Shown here piece by piece: positions 46,395 to 57,463 of a stretch of 64,000 bases of DNA (positions are counted from its first letter, which is position 1; each line of letters begins with the position of its first letter). This stretch comes from Henckelia pumila (lineage: Eukaryota > Streptophyta > Magnoliopsida > Lamiales > Gesneriaceae). Where the stretch lies: the NCBI RefSeq assembly GCF_033568475.1, contig NC_133121.1, positions 192,288,664-192,352,663 of the forward strand. Direction: 5' to 3'. Under the pieces are notes generated by a model, which was given only the letters and a program-made list of their open reading frames with translations, was not told the origin of the DNA and did not search any database. A program made the position numbers and the translations under genes.

Positions 46395-46866
46395 CAAGTA
46401 GAAGTGTAAACGAATCGAGTCGGTTCGCGAGCTTTTTGAACCGACTCGATAAATATTTGATACGTATTTGAATTTATCTGATTTGTATTCGAACTTATCA
46501 AAGTCGAGCCGAGCTCGAGTCAAAATTATTTTATTCGATAGTTTGCGAATAGTTCGCGAGCTTTGATATTTTATTAATATAATATAATGATATAATAAAT
46601 ATATATATACATTTCGAACCTTTTCAGACATTTCGAACTTTTCGAACCATAATATTCGAGCAATAATTCGATTAGTTCACGGATATATTCTAATATTTCA
46701 AGTCGAACTCGAACTTCATTTCGAGCCGAGCTCGAACCAAAATATTTGAAATTTTCGAGTTTCGAATCGAGCTCGAACTCGAATATACTTAATTTGAGCC
46801 AAATTCGAACCTTAAAATTTTGTCATTATTCGGCTCAATTCAATTCGTTTGTACCTTTACTTCCGA
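46395..46866. mobile_element. non-autonomous DNA element with imperfect inverted ends
   Basis: The left end AAGTAGAAGTGTAAACGAAT pairs imperfectly with the right end (complement AAGTAAAGGTACAAACGAAT), about 15 of 20 bases. The inside repeats CGAGCCGAGCTCGA and TCGAGCTCGAACTCGA palindromic text. It is about 470 bp and non-coding. A target duplication was not found. Confidence 0.5.
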
Positions 46867-46976
46867 GCATGGTTTGCTGTTGCGGCCACGGAATGGCCGT
46901 TCCAAAACAAGAATGGCATGTTGCCCGGCAAAATTTCCGGCCTGAAATGATGATATATTAGAGCACCCACAATGAG

Positions 46977-47235
46977 TGTTCATTGGGTGTTATTAACACC
47001 CAATGAACACCCATGTGGGTGTTCATAGCATTGTGGGTGGGTGTTATTAACACCCACCCACAAGAGAGAGAAGATGGGCGTTCACAGTTGTGAATGCCCA
47101 TCTTTCTTTCTTTTTTTTTTTGTATGTAATGGGGCGTGCTTGCACGCCCCATCACTTTCTTTCTGGAGCGTTCTTGCACGCGCCAGAAAGAGAGTGTGCA
47201 GGTGCAGACGCGGGCCCCACGCGTCTGCACCTGCA
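46977..47235. repeat. chain of six hairpins at the Harbinger left end
   Basis: Positions (arms): 46977-47009 (16 bp perfect, 1-base loop); 47033-47061 (14 bp perfect, 1-base loop); 47071-47104 (16 bp, one mismatch, 2-base loop); 47131-47150 (9 bp perfect, 2-base loop); 47159-47190 (8 bp CTTTCTGG plus GCG inside, longer loop); 47197-47235 (16 bp perfect, TGCAGGTGCAGACGCG, 7-base loop). The arms are different sequences, so this is not one repeat copied. Confidence 0.93.
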
Positions 47236-47406
47236 TTACTTTATTTTTTTTTAATTTTTTTAATTTAAATAATAATAAATAACGGTAATATATTCAATTA
47301 TTTGTCAGATTGTGTCAAACTAGTGCATTTTTTAACGGAAACTTTTTTTTTGTTATTTAATTTATTTTATTTTTAATATAAAAAAAATAAATAAATAAAT
47401 AAATTA

Positions 47407-47450
47407 TAACGGCTAGTTAACGGCTAGTTAGAATTTTCATCTATAAATAC
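47407..47450 (+). promoter_or_regulatory. Harbinger ORF1 promoter: two MSA-like motifs and TATA box
   Basis: TAACGGCTA occurs at 47407-47415 and 47418-47426, 11 bp apart, followed by CTATAAATAC at 47441. The ORF1 ATG is about 110 bp further on. The motif fits the core YAACGGYYA of plant MSA elements bound by three-repeat MYB proteins. That link is inferred from sequence. Confidence 0.65.
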
Positions 47451-47560
47451 CCTTCAATGCTAACACCAAAATTCATTCCACTTCCAACACTCTTCAATTC
47501 TACTTTCATTCTCTCCTATATCTTTCTTACTCTTTTCTGAAATATTATTTTTTATCCGAA

Positions 47561-48796
47561 ATGGATGAAAATACGAGGGCATATCTTACATATTTGTTAA
47601 ATTCTACACAAAACTCGCAAGAAAATGCATCTTCCCAAAATCCACAAACTCCACCAACTCATCAATATCCACATCCATTTCCAAATATGCAGTTTCCTCC
47701 ACAAAACGTTCAAAATTTCCTAGGATTTGGAAATTTTATGAGTCATCCGAATTATACCTCCAGAGGTCTACCACAACCACTTTCAGCCGAATATTGGCAA
47801 AACACGAGTCATCTACCATTCACGCCGCCAGTTCTTCAAGGCTTTGGTACCCCATACACAACTGGTACGCATTTTTCATCTTTGATGCCGACTGAACCTG
47901 CATCTCCGACTTTTGTCCCAGAGACTCAACTGTCCGATCGTGAATCCCCAATCGAGGTGGTGAATTTAGAAAAAACGATTCCGAATGCTGAGGGTACGAG
48001 AAAGCGTTCGACTTGGAAAAAGGTTGAAGATGAGGTCTTGGCCAGAAGTTTTGTCACAATCAGTGATGATCCAATAATCGGCAATGACCAGAAGGCAGAT
48101 GCATTTTGGGGACGTGTCGCAAGCTACTACAATGACAATCGTCCTGCAGGTTCAAACAACAGAAAAGCTAATGTTATACGGTCACATTGGCTCAACACAA
48201 TCCAGAAGAAGGTAAATCTATTCAACGCAAATTACAATAGTATTTACAGTTTATATCGCAGTGGTCACAGTGATGAAGACATATTGAGGTTTGCGTATGA
48301 AAAATATCGCGAAGAACACAATGGTGTTGCGTTCAACCTCGAGCATGTGTGGAGAATTGTTAAAGATCGTCCAATGTTTACTCCACAATCCGATGATCAC
48401 TTTGTGGCCACAAAGAAGACGAGGACCTCTGAGTCAGGAGCAAGCAACACATCTTCCAACCAAAATGTGAGCGTAGACATAGATGACGAAGATAATCGTC
48501 CAATGGGTAGGAAGGCAGCAAAAAGAAAGGGAAAAGACAAAGTCAAATCGACCATGGAGGATCTGACAGTAAACTATAACAGTATTTTTTCAAAGTTCAA
48601 TGAGTACACAAACGTAAAGAAGTCTGAAGTCGATCTGAAACAAAAACAACTTGAAGTTGAGGAGATTAAGGCAAAAGCTTCCTTGTCCAATGCAGAAGCA
48701 AAGAATCGTCGATTGAGGTTGAAGGAGTACGAGATCTTGAACAAAGACACCTCGGAAATGACTACTGAGCAACTTATCATACATGAATGTTTGTGA
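47561..48796 (+). CDS. PIF/Harbinger ORF1 protein (Myb/SANT-like), intact
   Basis: 411 residues. The first 130 are Pro/Gln/Asn-rich. About 147-270 form a trihelix or Myb/SANT-like DNA-binding region (RKRSTWKKVEDEVLARSF, then KADAFWGRVASYYN and RSHWLNTIQKKVNLFNANYN). A basic stretch follows (RPMGRKAAKRKGKDK, about 307-321, a likely nuclear signal). A Lys/Glu-rich coiled-coil-like C terminus ends the protein. In Harbinger elements this protein binds the DNA ends and helps the transposase enter the nucleus and act. The layout and the neighbouring DDE gene support that role. No stop or shift was seen. Similar domains occur in host trihelix genes, but its position inside the TIRs settles the assignment. 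Confidence 0.88.
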   Translation: MDENTRAYLTYLLNSTQNSQENASSQNPQTPPTHQYPHPFPNMQFPPQNVQNFLGFGNFMSHPNYTSRGLPQPLSAEYWQNTSHLPFTPPVLQGFGTPYTTGTHFSSLMPTEPASPTFVPETQLSDRESPIEVVNLEKTIPNAEGTRKRSTWKKVEDEVLARSFVTISDDPIIGNDQKADAFWGRVASYYNDNRPAGSNNRKANVIRSHWLNTIQKKVNLFNANYNSIYSLYRSGHSDEDILRFAYEKYREEHNGVAFNLEHVWRIVKDRPMFTPQSDDHFVATKKTRTSESGASNTSSNQNVSVDIDDEDNRPMGRKAAKRKGKDKVKSTMEDLTVNYNSIFSKFNEYTNVKKSEVDLKQKQLEVEEIKAKASLSNAEAKNRRLRLKEYEILNKDTSEMTTEQLIIHECL

Positions 48797-49646
48797 AAGG
48801 ATATCAGGTCCAGTTGGAATATATAAACTGTTTGCGCATTTCGATTGATTGTATTGTTTAATTATTGCATTTCGAAGTATTTGTATTGTTTAGTTATTGT
48901 ATTTTCGAGTGATTGTAATGTAGTATTTCCGAGTGATTGTAATTTTTAATTATTGTGGTTTCGAGTGATTGTAATTTTTAATTAGTGTGGTTCCAATTAT
49001 CGTGATTTAAAATTTTTATCAACTTTGAAAACTAGTCATTACAAAGTAGTAATATCAAATGTCTAATTATCCAACAACTTTACTTATTAGATTACAAATA
49101 AAATCAACTTACAACTTTTTTCGAAATAAACAAAATTATATTTTCAAAACATATTGAGTTAATTAATAGATTTCAAAGATATATAAATATATGGTGCTAA
49201 GCAAATAATCTAATCTTTGAAGCAAAATGAGTTTGATAAAAGAAATATAAAACAAAAAAGGAAAGAAAATATGGTGGAATTGGTATAATTATTAAAGTTG
49301 TTGGATTGCTCAAATTATGTGGATTCTCTAAGAATGCAAGCCACGTTAGGTATTTACTATAATCAATTTTTGAGACTTTTTTTATTAAAATAATATAAAA
49401 ATAAAGAATATATATTAAAGTATACAATTTGAAAAAGTTGATGAATGTATTAAACTATTTTTGCAAAATAGTCGTTAGAAACTATCCGTTGCAAACTAGC
49501 CGTTAGAATCTAATCGTTGCAAAATAGCCGTTGGAAACTAGTCGTTGCAAGATATCCTTTATATATAGACACATTGTGCTAAGATATTTGCATTTCACTA
49601 AGATAACTTTCACAAACACATATACAACAATATATTTCCTCCGAAA
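48797..49646. other. spacer between Harbinger ORF1 and transposase
   Basis: It begins with the ORF1 3' region, where TTTCGAGTGATTGTAAT-like text is repeated four to five times (48836-49000). An AT-rich middle follows, then the transposase promoter zone near 49465-49570. No gene was found. Confidence 0.7.
49469..49566 (+). promoter_or_regulatory. Harbinger transposase promoter: repeated MSA-like motifs and TATA
   Basis: About six copies of a 14-bp repeat (TAGCCGTTGSAAAC type) lie in 80 bp. Two give an exact YAACGGYYA on the minus strand (TAGCCGTTA at 49497 and TAGCCGTTG at 49525); the others are one-base variants. TATATATAGA follows at about 49558, some 85 bp before the ATG. The same nonamer, in the opposite direction, precedes ORF1. 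Confidence 0.65.
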
Positions 49647-50963
49647 ATGTCTCATTCCACAGACAGCTCTAGGTCAAGTTCCAGTTCGACAAGCGAAGAA
49701 GAAGTACATGTTCAAATCGATGAGCAAGATGATGATCCGGTAGAAGATCTGATGTTAATGGTACTTCAACAACACCAACAAGTTATGGAAGCATATCAGA
49801 GGAGAGAAACACGCAGAAGAAGGAGGTTCATCCAAAGAAATCGTGAAGCCGGTCATGAGAGGCTCGTCAATGATTATTTCTCTACAAACCCGGTGTATCA
49901 TGATGGAATATTTCGAAGACGGTTTCGAATGCGAAGAGAGTTATTCCTTCGCATAGTGACTGCCTTAGAGAATCATTCGACGTTTTTTCAACAAAGGAAA
50001 GATGTTGTGCGAAGAAAAGGGTTGTCACCACTACAAAAATGCATCGCTGCGATTCGTCAACTAGCTTACGGAGTCCCTGCAGATCATCTTGATGAGTACC
50101 TACGTATGGGTGAATCCACGACCATCAGGTGTCTTTTCAAGTTTTTTGAATACTTGGTTGAAATATTTGGTGATAGGTACTTAAGAAGACCAAATGCTGA
50201 TGATGTTCAATGTCTTCTTCAAATGCATGATGACAGACACGGCTTTCCTGGCATGTTGGGTAGCCTTGATTGTATGCATTGAAAATGGAAAAATTGTCCG
50301 GTTGCTTGGAAAGGTCAATTTACAAGGGGACATGGGTCACCAACAATTGTGCTAGAGGCGGTCGCGTCTCATGACTTGTGGATTTGGCATGCCTTCTTTG
50401 GGGTCGCCGGTTCACGCAACGATATCAACGTGTTATATGAATCTCCAATCTTCAACAACGTCTTGCAAGGAAATGCGCCGGAGGTTAATTTCACGGTGAA
50501 CGGCACTACATATACGAAAGGTTATTATTTAACAGATGGAATATATCCCGAGTGGGCTACTTTCGTTAAGGCTTTTCTTTGCCCGGAGGATCCCAAGAGA
50601 AAGTTGTTTAAGGAAAGACAGGAATCTGCAAGAAAAGATGTCGAGCGGGCATTTGGTGTGCTCCAATCTCGATGGGCGATTGTCAGAGGCCCAGCTCGCT
50701 ATTGGTATAGGAAAAAATTAAAACAAATAATGTTAGCATGCATTATTTTGCATAACATGATTATTGATGACGAAGGAGGTCACGTGATAGATTGGTATAA
50801 CGATGAAGCGGATGAACTTGCACAACCTATCCTAGGATCCAACCGAGGCTTTCAGGATTATCTTCGGACAAATTCAGAACTACGTGACACTCAAGTTCAT
50901 CACCAACTTCGCGCGGACTTAGTGGAGCATATTTGGGGGAATTGCAACAACATGAATCCGTGA
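49647..50963 (+). pseudogene. PIF/Harbinger DDE transposase with one nonsense codon
   Basis: One frame of 438 residues if the stop at 50280-50282 is ignored. Ser- and Glu/Asp-rich start; a helix-turn-helix-like region with GLSPLQKCIAAIRQLAYGVP; then the DDE nuclease: D in GSLDCMH, D in YLTDGIYPEW, E in RKDVERAFGVLQ. The family reads DCMHW at the break, so TGG has become TGA right after the first catalytic Asp. The frame continues without a shift to 50963 and all later motifs are normal. This suggests recent inactivation. The enzyme would cut both element ends and insert at TWA. It could still work only with read-through or help from another copy. Confidence 0.9.
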
Positions 50964-52608
50964 ATTAATATTGTATTTGTTATTTTTAATTTCTTTGAAT
51001 TGTTATTTTTTTAAAGTTATTGTTGCATTTGAATTTAATAATTTCGTGTATTGAATAAATATATTAAAATGATTTTATTTATTTTTAAAATTAATTAAAT
51101 TAAAACTTAAAATATAATATTATAATTATAAATATATTATAAAATGTAAAGAAAATGAATTTATTTAGTATAAAATAATTTTATAATGTTGAGTGGAATG
51201 TAGGACCCGTAAATAATGAATGCTAATGTTAATAGGATTGTGGGTGGAAAAAAGGATGTGTTATTAACAGTGAGACCCATGACTTTTGATGATGTGGAGG
51301 GTGTTATTGGTGTTATTAATGGATAGGGTTGTGAATGCTCTTATAACGCTGATTTTTGACGGAATATCACCGATTTTTGGACTGCCGCCTATCGAGTTTG
51401 AATTTATTTTTCCGAATTATTTGCTGATTTATTTCATTAAATAAATTTGCCATATTTCTTAATATTTGATCATCTTTTTCGGTTAAGCATGATTCGAAGC
51501 TCGACATTTTCATTGATTAATTATAAAGAACCTCCAGTGGCAAATCTCATATAAAACATGAAATTTTCTTAAGTAATATTTACAAACTCTAAAAAAAAAA
51601 AAAAAAAACTATACTATTCCAAAATAAATAAATAAATAAATAAACTACAGATTTTTCCTTAACAAATTTACTGAAAAAATTTTGTAATAATTTGTTCATA
51701 GAAATTGTAAACACTACTTAATTCCACTCTCGATCCTTATTTGGAAAGCTCAGTGCACCTTTCAAGTATGAGCATATTGGGGGCATGCTTTAAAAAATAT
51801 TTATATTCAAGATTTAATAATAAGACAATTTTTTTGTTTCCGAAGAGATAATACACGTAATTTACCCTAATATTTTTCTCATTATTAGCCTAGCTAGATA
51901 TACATGTACAAGCATATTTTGTATTCACACCTTTTTGGTCAAAAAAAAAAGCAGGGAGAGGGCTATAGGAATCAAACGCTAGCTTTCAAAGTTTTGGGCA
52001 ACCAAAAGGATGAGATAAGTCTTCCCCCACTCTGCAAAAACAAAGCCCACCCCACCCAACCAACCAATTCATATCCTTTTCTTCTGCCCAAGATTTTGAC
52101 TGCAAAGTTATTGCTTGCATGCTCTGATTTGATTTGATTACTCAAAACATTTGACATTTTCCTCACATATATCAATCTCTGCCAGCTAGAAAAGGAACAA
52201 AAAACGTCACACTACCCAATGCCCCAAATCATCAAAGAAAGCAACCTCCCTCTGCTCTGCGCCTACTGCTGTAAACTGTCTTTCATTTACTCATCACTCA
52301 TCCACAAATTTGAATCATATGCTGGACTCCAGCTAAGAGAAAAAACGAGCATCATAGTTGATTTGCATATATGTTATCTGATCATGAACAGATAACTGTG
52401 TATATATGATCATGTAATTTTTGATGAAGCTAATTCAAGATTTCACAAATGATGAATGCTAGCAGCTTGACAAAATGTTTCTCTAACAGTGGAACATGAT
52501 AGAGAAACTGATCAAAGAAAAAACATGTGCCTGATCATGAAATGAGACACGATTCACTGTGAAATGATCGAAGCCTACCTAGCAGAGATATATATATATA
52601 TATATATG
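50964..52608. other. Harbinger 3' end, then AHL downstream region
   Basis: 50964-51340 is the AT-rich Harbinger right end. From 51344 on there is no recognised gene; poly-A near 51592-51610 and AAATAAATAAATA repeats occur. The last few hundred bases before 52609 should hold the 3' untranslated region of the minus-strand AHL gene, including a TATA-repeat at 52590-52606 immediately beyond its stop codon. Confidence 0.5.
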
Positions 52609-53505
52609 TCAGTAGCGTGGCGGGTGGGGCGGTGGAGGCTGTCTGGCGGTGGGAGCCCAGATCACATCCGAAGGCTGATTATAGCTGTGAATGGAAATCC
52701 CACATGATTCCGCCGCCGTAATACCATCACCGCCGCCGGAAACCGCCGCGGGAGACTGATCCCCCTCGACACCACTATCGTCCATCAATAATCTATCGTA
52801 GGATGGGCTGTTGAAAGTTGTCGAAATCAGATAAACGGTGGCGGCGGATACCAAAGGACCCATTACGATCCCACCCACCATCTGCCCCTGTGGACCTGCT
52901 AGCGTTATGGCGAACCCGTTTGAAAGCCCAGTGGCTAAAATCGGAGACGAAGCGGACGGCGGCAGAATCGTGGCGGAGATGGATAGGATGTCGAAACGGC
53001 CGTGGAAGGTGACGGTGGCGCCGGGAGTCGTCGACGGCTGCTTCAGAGTGACGTTGGACACGACGCCGTAGCCGTTGAGCACGCAGAGCCCGAGGTTCCT
53101 CCTCCGGCAGAAGCGAGTGGTGGCTTCGATCACATCAACTCCGGGCGGGAGTTCGAGGACGTAAGGTGTCATCTGCGGCTCGGATGGGTCCGGAGCTACG
53201 ATCACTGGCGGTCTGGGTTTGTTCTTGGAGCCGGGTGGGCGGCCGCGTGGGCGGCGGGTGACTTCGATGGTGGCGCCGTCGTTGGGTGGAGGAGGGTCTT
53301 TTGGTTGCTTCATGGTTGAGCTGGAGGGACTGTGAGCAGCAGCTTCTGAAGACGAGGGACGGTCGGAGGCGGAGGGGCTGGGGAAAGAGTGGTGGAGATG
53401 GGGCTGCTGCGGCGGTGGTGGATGGTGGAAGTTGGCGGGTTGACGGTGGGACTTGGGAAACATGGTGTAATGGTACTGTTTATCTTCTGCATATTCCCCT
53501 TTCAT
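52609..53505 (-). CDS. AHL17: AT-hook nuclear-localised protein, AHL17-like
   Basis: 298 residues in a single exon. A Pro/His/Ser-rich start leads to one AT-hook with RRPRGRPPGSKNKPRPP (about 84-100), which binds the minor groove of AT-rich DNA. The PPC/DUF296 domain follows (about 113-235), including the family motif GRFDIL (169-174) and LAGPQGQMVGGIVMGPL, used for AHL trimers and partner binding. The tail ends SDVIWAPTARQPPPP. One AT-hook, one PPC and no introns place it in the clade A AHLs. The MKGEY start and the DVIWAPTAR ending resemble Arabidopsis AHL17 (AHL28 is the alternative). These proteins shape chromatin and repress growth genes in the nucleus. A TATA-like ATATATATAAAC lies only about 15-27 bp before the ATG, with another TA run at 53585-53605. 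The gene looks intact. Confidence 0.92.
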   Translation of the reverse strand: MKGEYAEDKQYHYTMFPKSHRQPANFHHPPPPQQPHLHHSFPSPSASDRPSSSEAAAHSPSSSTMKQPKDPPPPNDGATIEVTRRPRGRPPGSKNKPRPPVIVAPDPSEPQMTPYVLELPPGVDVIEATTRFCRRRNLGLCVLNGYGVVSNVTLKQPSTTPGATVTFHGRFDILSISATILPPSASSPILATGLSNGFAITLAGPQGQMVGGIVMGPLVSAATVYLISTTFNSPSYDRLLMDDSGVEGDQSPAAVSGGGDGITAAESCGISIHSYNQPSDVIWAPTARQPPPPHPPRY

Positions 53506-55929
53506 TCTCTCGTTTAATGTTTATATATATCCATGTCTATCCATATTCTGTGGGATGAGGAAAATGGGGGGCGAGACTTTGGTGGTATATATATATATAT
53601 ATATAGCACATGGCTTGTTTTTAGCTATTTATCTTGTGTTTTTTTTTAAACATTGTTAGGGTGGGTTATATATGTTATTATGTTAACTGAGAATTTATTA
53701 GGTCTATATAAAAAAAGAAAGGAAAAAAAACAAAAGAAAAGGGCATTGGTCGTAGAGGTAATTCGACTCTACATAGAGGTACTACCTCTTTATAGGGTGT
53801 AAGGTTATGATTGGCCAAAAATCATGTGGATCTATATGATTTGATGTGGGATCCACATAATTTGCATACGTGGCCAATTAATGACCACACAGCTACAGTG
53901 GGGTGATACCCCGTAGCATCGAAGTACTCTTGGTCGTAGCTTCTAATGTCAAAAATATAATAAATATGATTTTTTTAAGAGAGTTTGAACTTTGAAATAT
54001 ATTATAGACTATAGTTGTAAGGAAAATTAGTATTAAAAATAATTGTTGGTGTATGAATGAGCAATAAATCTCTAATATCAAACAAAAGTATTCATTTAGT
54101 CCTTATGTCAGAACTTGTTCTTCATTCCCTATTTCATTTTTTTCATGTGTTTGATGTCCATAGCTATTGAACACCAAAGCATCAAATTGATCTTGTATAT
54201 AATTAAAAATTCACTACTACCATTTTATTATATCAAAACAAGGGCAATTCATACAACTAATATATAATATTTATTGAGTCTCTCCATTCTCAACGTTATC
54301 TTTTCCCCTACTTCAACTTCAATTTATACCTCCTGTGTGCATTCACATCATTGAACCAGAATTTTAATTTGTTGAATTTGAAGGCAATAATCGGAGAGGC
54401 GGAAGGAATTTTGAGTTAAGACAATGCAAAAAATCGAACGAAAAACCAATAAATATGTGCAGATGTGGAAAATGTTCAAATTTTAAGCTCAAACTTTATG
54501 ATTTTTCTTCGAGATTGAACAAGTAAAAATGAGTTTGTGTTTTACGCTTTTGAATTGAATGATTCCATGAGACATGTGTGTGTTGTAGTACTCAATCTAC
54601 GGACTGATTTCATACCCAAAATCTAGGGTTTAGTTTTATGAGATGATTTGTGTTTTTTCTTGTTAAATTGTAGATAGATTGATACATGTTTATTAATTAT
54701 AATATTCAATTATTATAATTTCATGCTCAATTTTGAAAGTTTAGTTCATTATTCGAATTTTTGTTCAATTTTCTGAAAATTTTTTAAAATATTGAAAGTT
54801 TCATAAAATATTCTTAATCGACATATGAAAAAAAAAAAAAAGAATTCAATATACTATGAATATGAAGAAATCCAGCAAAGCTAAGAATGAGAAAGAATTT
54901 ATGTTTTAGGCTTGTGTTGTATTGTATTGTTGTTTGTTTTATTTGGATTTGAGGTTTTTAGTGTTAATTGATCATATTGTAGTTCAAAAAATTTTAATAT
55001 TGTCCATATTATATTTCAATGTATGTTATTGAAGTGTGTAAATCATTATGTTATTTGTAGTCATATTTTTTTGATCGGTTTGCATACTTTATCTTTAAAG
55101 ATTTGTCATTGGCATGGTGATGAAAGAATCTCATGTTAGCAAGGTGCAACCCTCGATCATAGTGTTTATACATGCAGGTGGTTGGAGTATCTAGCCCATG
55201 ACACGAATGTCACCATTGGGTATAAACAAGATGTGAAGATGAACAATTATTTAAGCCTTCATGACATCGATTATAGTATCAAACACAAATGGATTGTTGG
55301 AGAGAAACTTTGAGTTATTTATTTCTTATCATTACGCTTATAGTTTGTAGTTTATGAGTTTGAACTTTGACTTTTTTATCGTCATGGAGTTTCGTGGTTT
55401 TAGTTTACTTACGTATAGAAGAAAAACAATCTTGCTGTTTAGATTCATGATGATGTACTGAACATGTGTTCATTTTGTATCTATACATATTACTGCAACA
55501 CCTATTGCGCAAAAAATTGTACATATTTGATTAAATTATGCATAAATATTTAACTAATAAGTATATTATTGAGAAATTGAATGTTATACATTAAAAAAAT
55601 GGAGGAATCGTAGTACATATTGCAAGTATGTTGAGTATATTACTCAATAAATTGATCACGAAAAATAATAAATCGAGCATGATTGAGAATAACTATTAAA
55701 AATAATAGCACATTTTTTGTATATGTTAAGTATAATATTCAACTAATTGAACACTAAATAAATTAGGTCAAGTTTAAACATTGGGTATTCTAAGTATAAA
55801 CACACTTGTTTTTAAAAAAATTTAAAAAAAATAGAGAAAAAAAGGTACAAATTATCAAAAATTAGTATAACTGTCTAAAATTGAAGTAAATCATGCAAAT
55901 ATATTGAATGTAGTATTCAAGGAATTACG
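53506..55929. other. AHL upstream region and AT-rich intergenic DNA
   Basis: 53506 to about 54000 should contain the minus-strand AHL promoter; a TA run lies at 53586-53605. Beyond this I see no supported gene. At 55603-55655 GTTGAGTATATTACTCAA-like text begins a family of AT-rich repeats that returns at 57370. Confidence 0.45.
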
Positions 55930-57360
55930 AATAATACTTACGAATCAAAATCCTAGAAATAACTTAAACATAATAAATCCAATAATACAACCCAATCGAA
56001 AGTCAATAAATTACGAATGAAAGTTAATCCTAGAAATCACCAGAAACCACTGCTACCAAGCCCTGGTCACCGAACAACGACTAAATCTCGTTCCTGGTCC
56101 TCCTGCAAACATGCCCCATCAAATGGCATGTCCGAGATAAAAGCATGGACGTGAGCTCTAACGCTCAGTACGTAATGTATCGAATATACAAGTCTATATG
56201 ATGCATTCAACATGAAATGTCTGTATTACTGGCTTCATATCTGGAAAATCATGCTCAAAACATAGGCGCCTCCAGTATGCGCATGTTGCTCTGAAGATTC
56301 AGTGGGTGCCATACGTACTGAACTAGATCTTGGACATAGAAATGTCCTGGGTAAACCACACACGATGCCCCGTCGGTTCAGTAAGTATCACACTGTACCC
56401 GATCGTACACTAAAAACAACCCTAGGGTTGAGCGACCCTAGAACAACTTGCTATCTCGATAGGATAACATGCTCAAAATAGTATGCAAATGCCGCATACA
56501 AATCATGAACAGTATAACATACATCTCATGACAAATAATAATGCAACACATAATCATGTATATTCAGTTGGTTATCTCAGTCTGCACTTACCTACCTCTA
56601 AAAAGGCAGTCCTATGATCAACACTCTAGGATTCAAGCCTACAAGCCAATATTAACCAAATCACTATTACTGATCTAAAAGCCTTAACTATACTAATAGA
56701 TACTCCCAAAATCTAATCAGTGTCTAGACTTATACATGTGTCCGTCATCAGCCCGCTGATGCCGAATACCCCAGAACTTGGGCACAACTCCGCTACGACT
56801 CCGAGACAACTCGCCAAGGATCGCCCTTGCCAAAGATGGCTGGAAAACCCCTAAAACTACTTAGAATCGAGAGAGAGAGAGTTGGTGAATTTGTGCTCAA
56901 AATGTGATCTCGGAACTTATATTTATTGGTCATGATCGGAGCTTTCGATCAGCACCTTCGAAGCTTCCGATCTGTATCAAACACCACTTGTAACGAGCTT
57001 CCGACAAGTGTCCCTGCCAGCATATCGGAATGTCTGAACTCATGATTGTAGCTTCCGATCTCCCACATGATGTCACCTTGCTGACCTCACTCTTTGGAAA
57101 ACTAGCTGTGTACGTTCGGAGCTTTCAAACGCACGATCGGAGCTTCCGATCTCAACAGATCTTCCAAACTCAACGTTGATTTCAAATTGGTTTGGGACCC
57201 CCCCTCCCCCCTGTCATTTTCGGACGTTTTGGAGCTGATTTTTCACTTATTTTCATCAAATAATGACTCCTTAAACATGTTTTGCCACTTTTGAAATTAT
57301 ATGTAATTTTTTAACATGTTTAAATCACTTAATATTTTAAAATGGGACCAGGTTACTACA
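55930..57360 (-). mobile_element. gypsy LTR fragment related to the 44362-45773 LTR
   Basis: It shares with that LTR the blocks GCACAACTCCGCTA, AAAAGCCTTAACTA, the palindrome array and the ending GGTTACTACA (57351-57360, the LTR start on the minus strand). It is clearly diverged. The opposite end near 55930 is indistinct, and neither PBS nor gag follows, so it is a solo or truncated LTR. Palindrome copies such as GATCGGAGCTTCCGATC lie at 56935-57175. Confidence 0.75.
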
Positions 57361-57463
57361 ATAACTATTAGGAATTGTAGTATATGTTGCAAATATGTTG
57401 AGTATAATATTCAAATAATTGAGAAGTATGCAAAATAATTATGTTCGATGACAAAATATCATA

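Larger units (their letters stand above)
46961..51340 (+). mobile_element. complete PIF/Harbinger transposon
   Basis: A 4380-bp element with ends GAGCACCCACAA and (complement) GAGCATTCACAA, ten of twelve matching, is flanked by TTA on both sides (46958-46960 and 51341-51343), the TWA duplication typical of PIF/Harbinger. It carries the two genes this superfamily needs: a Myb/SANT-like ORF1 and a DDE transposase, both on the plus strand. ORF1 is intact; the transposase has one TGA. The left 280 bp is a chain of hairpins with no counterpart at the right end. Confidence 0.95.

Noticed and set aside
46399..46866. Heat-shock-like or G-box-like palindromes as a host enhancer
   Set aside because: The CGAGCTCG text sits inside a short element with inverted ends, so a transposon origin is simpler.
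53002..53558. Plus-strand frames of 105 and 90 codons rich in Gly, Trp and Arg
   Set aside because: They are antisense to the GC-rich AHL coding region, which has an unmistakable AT-hook and PPC domain.
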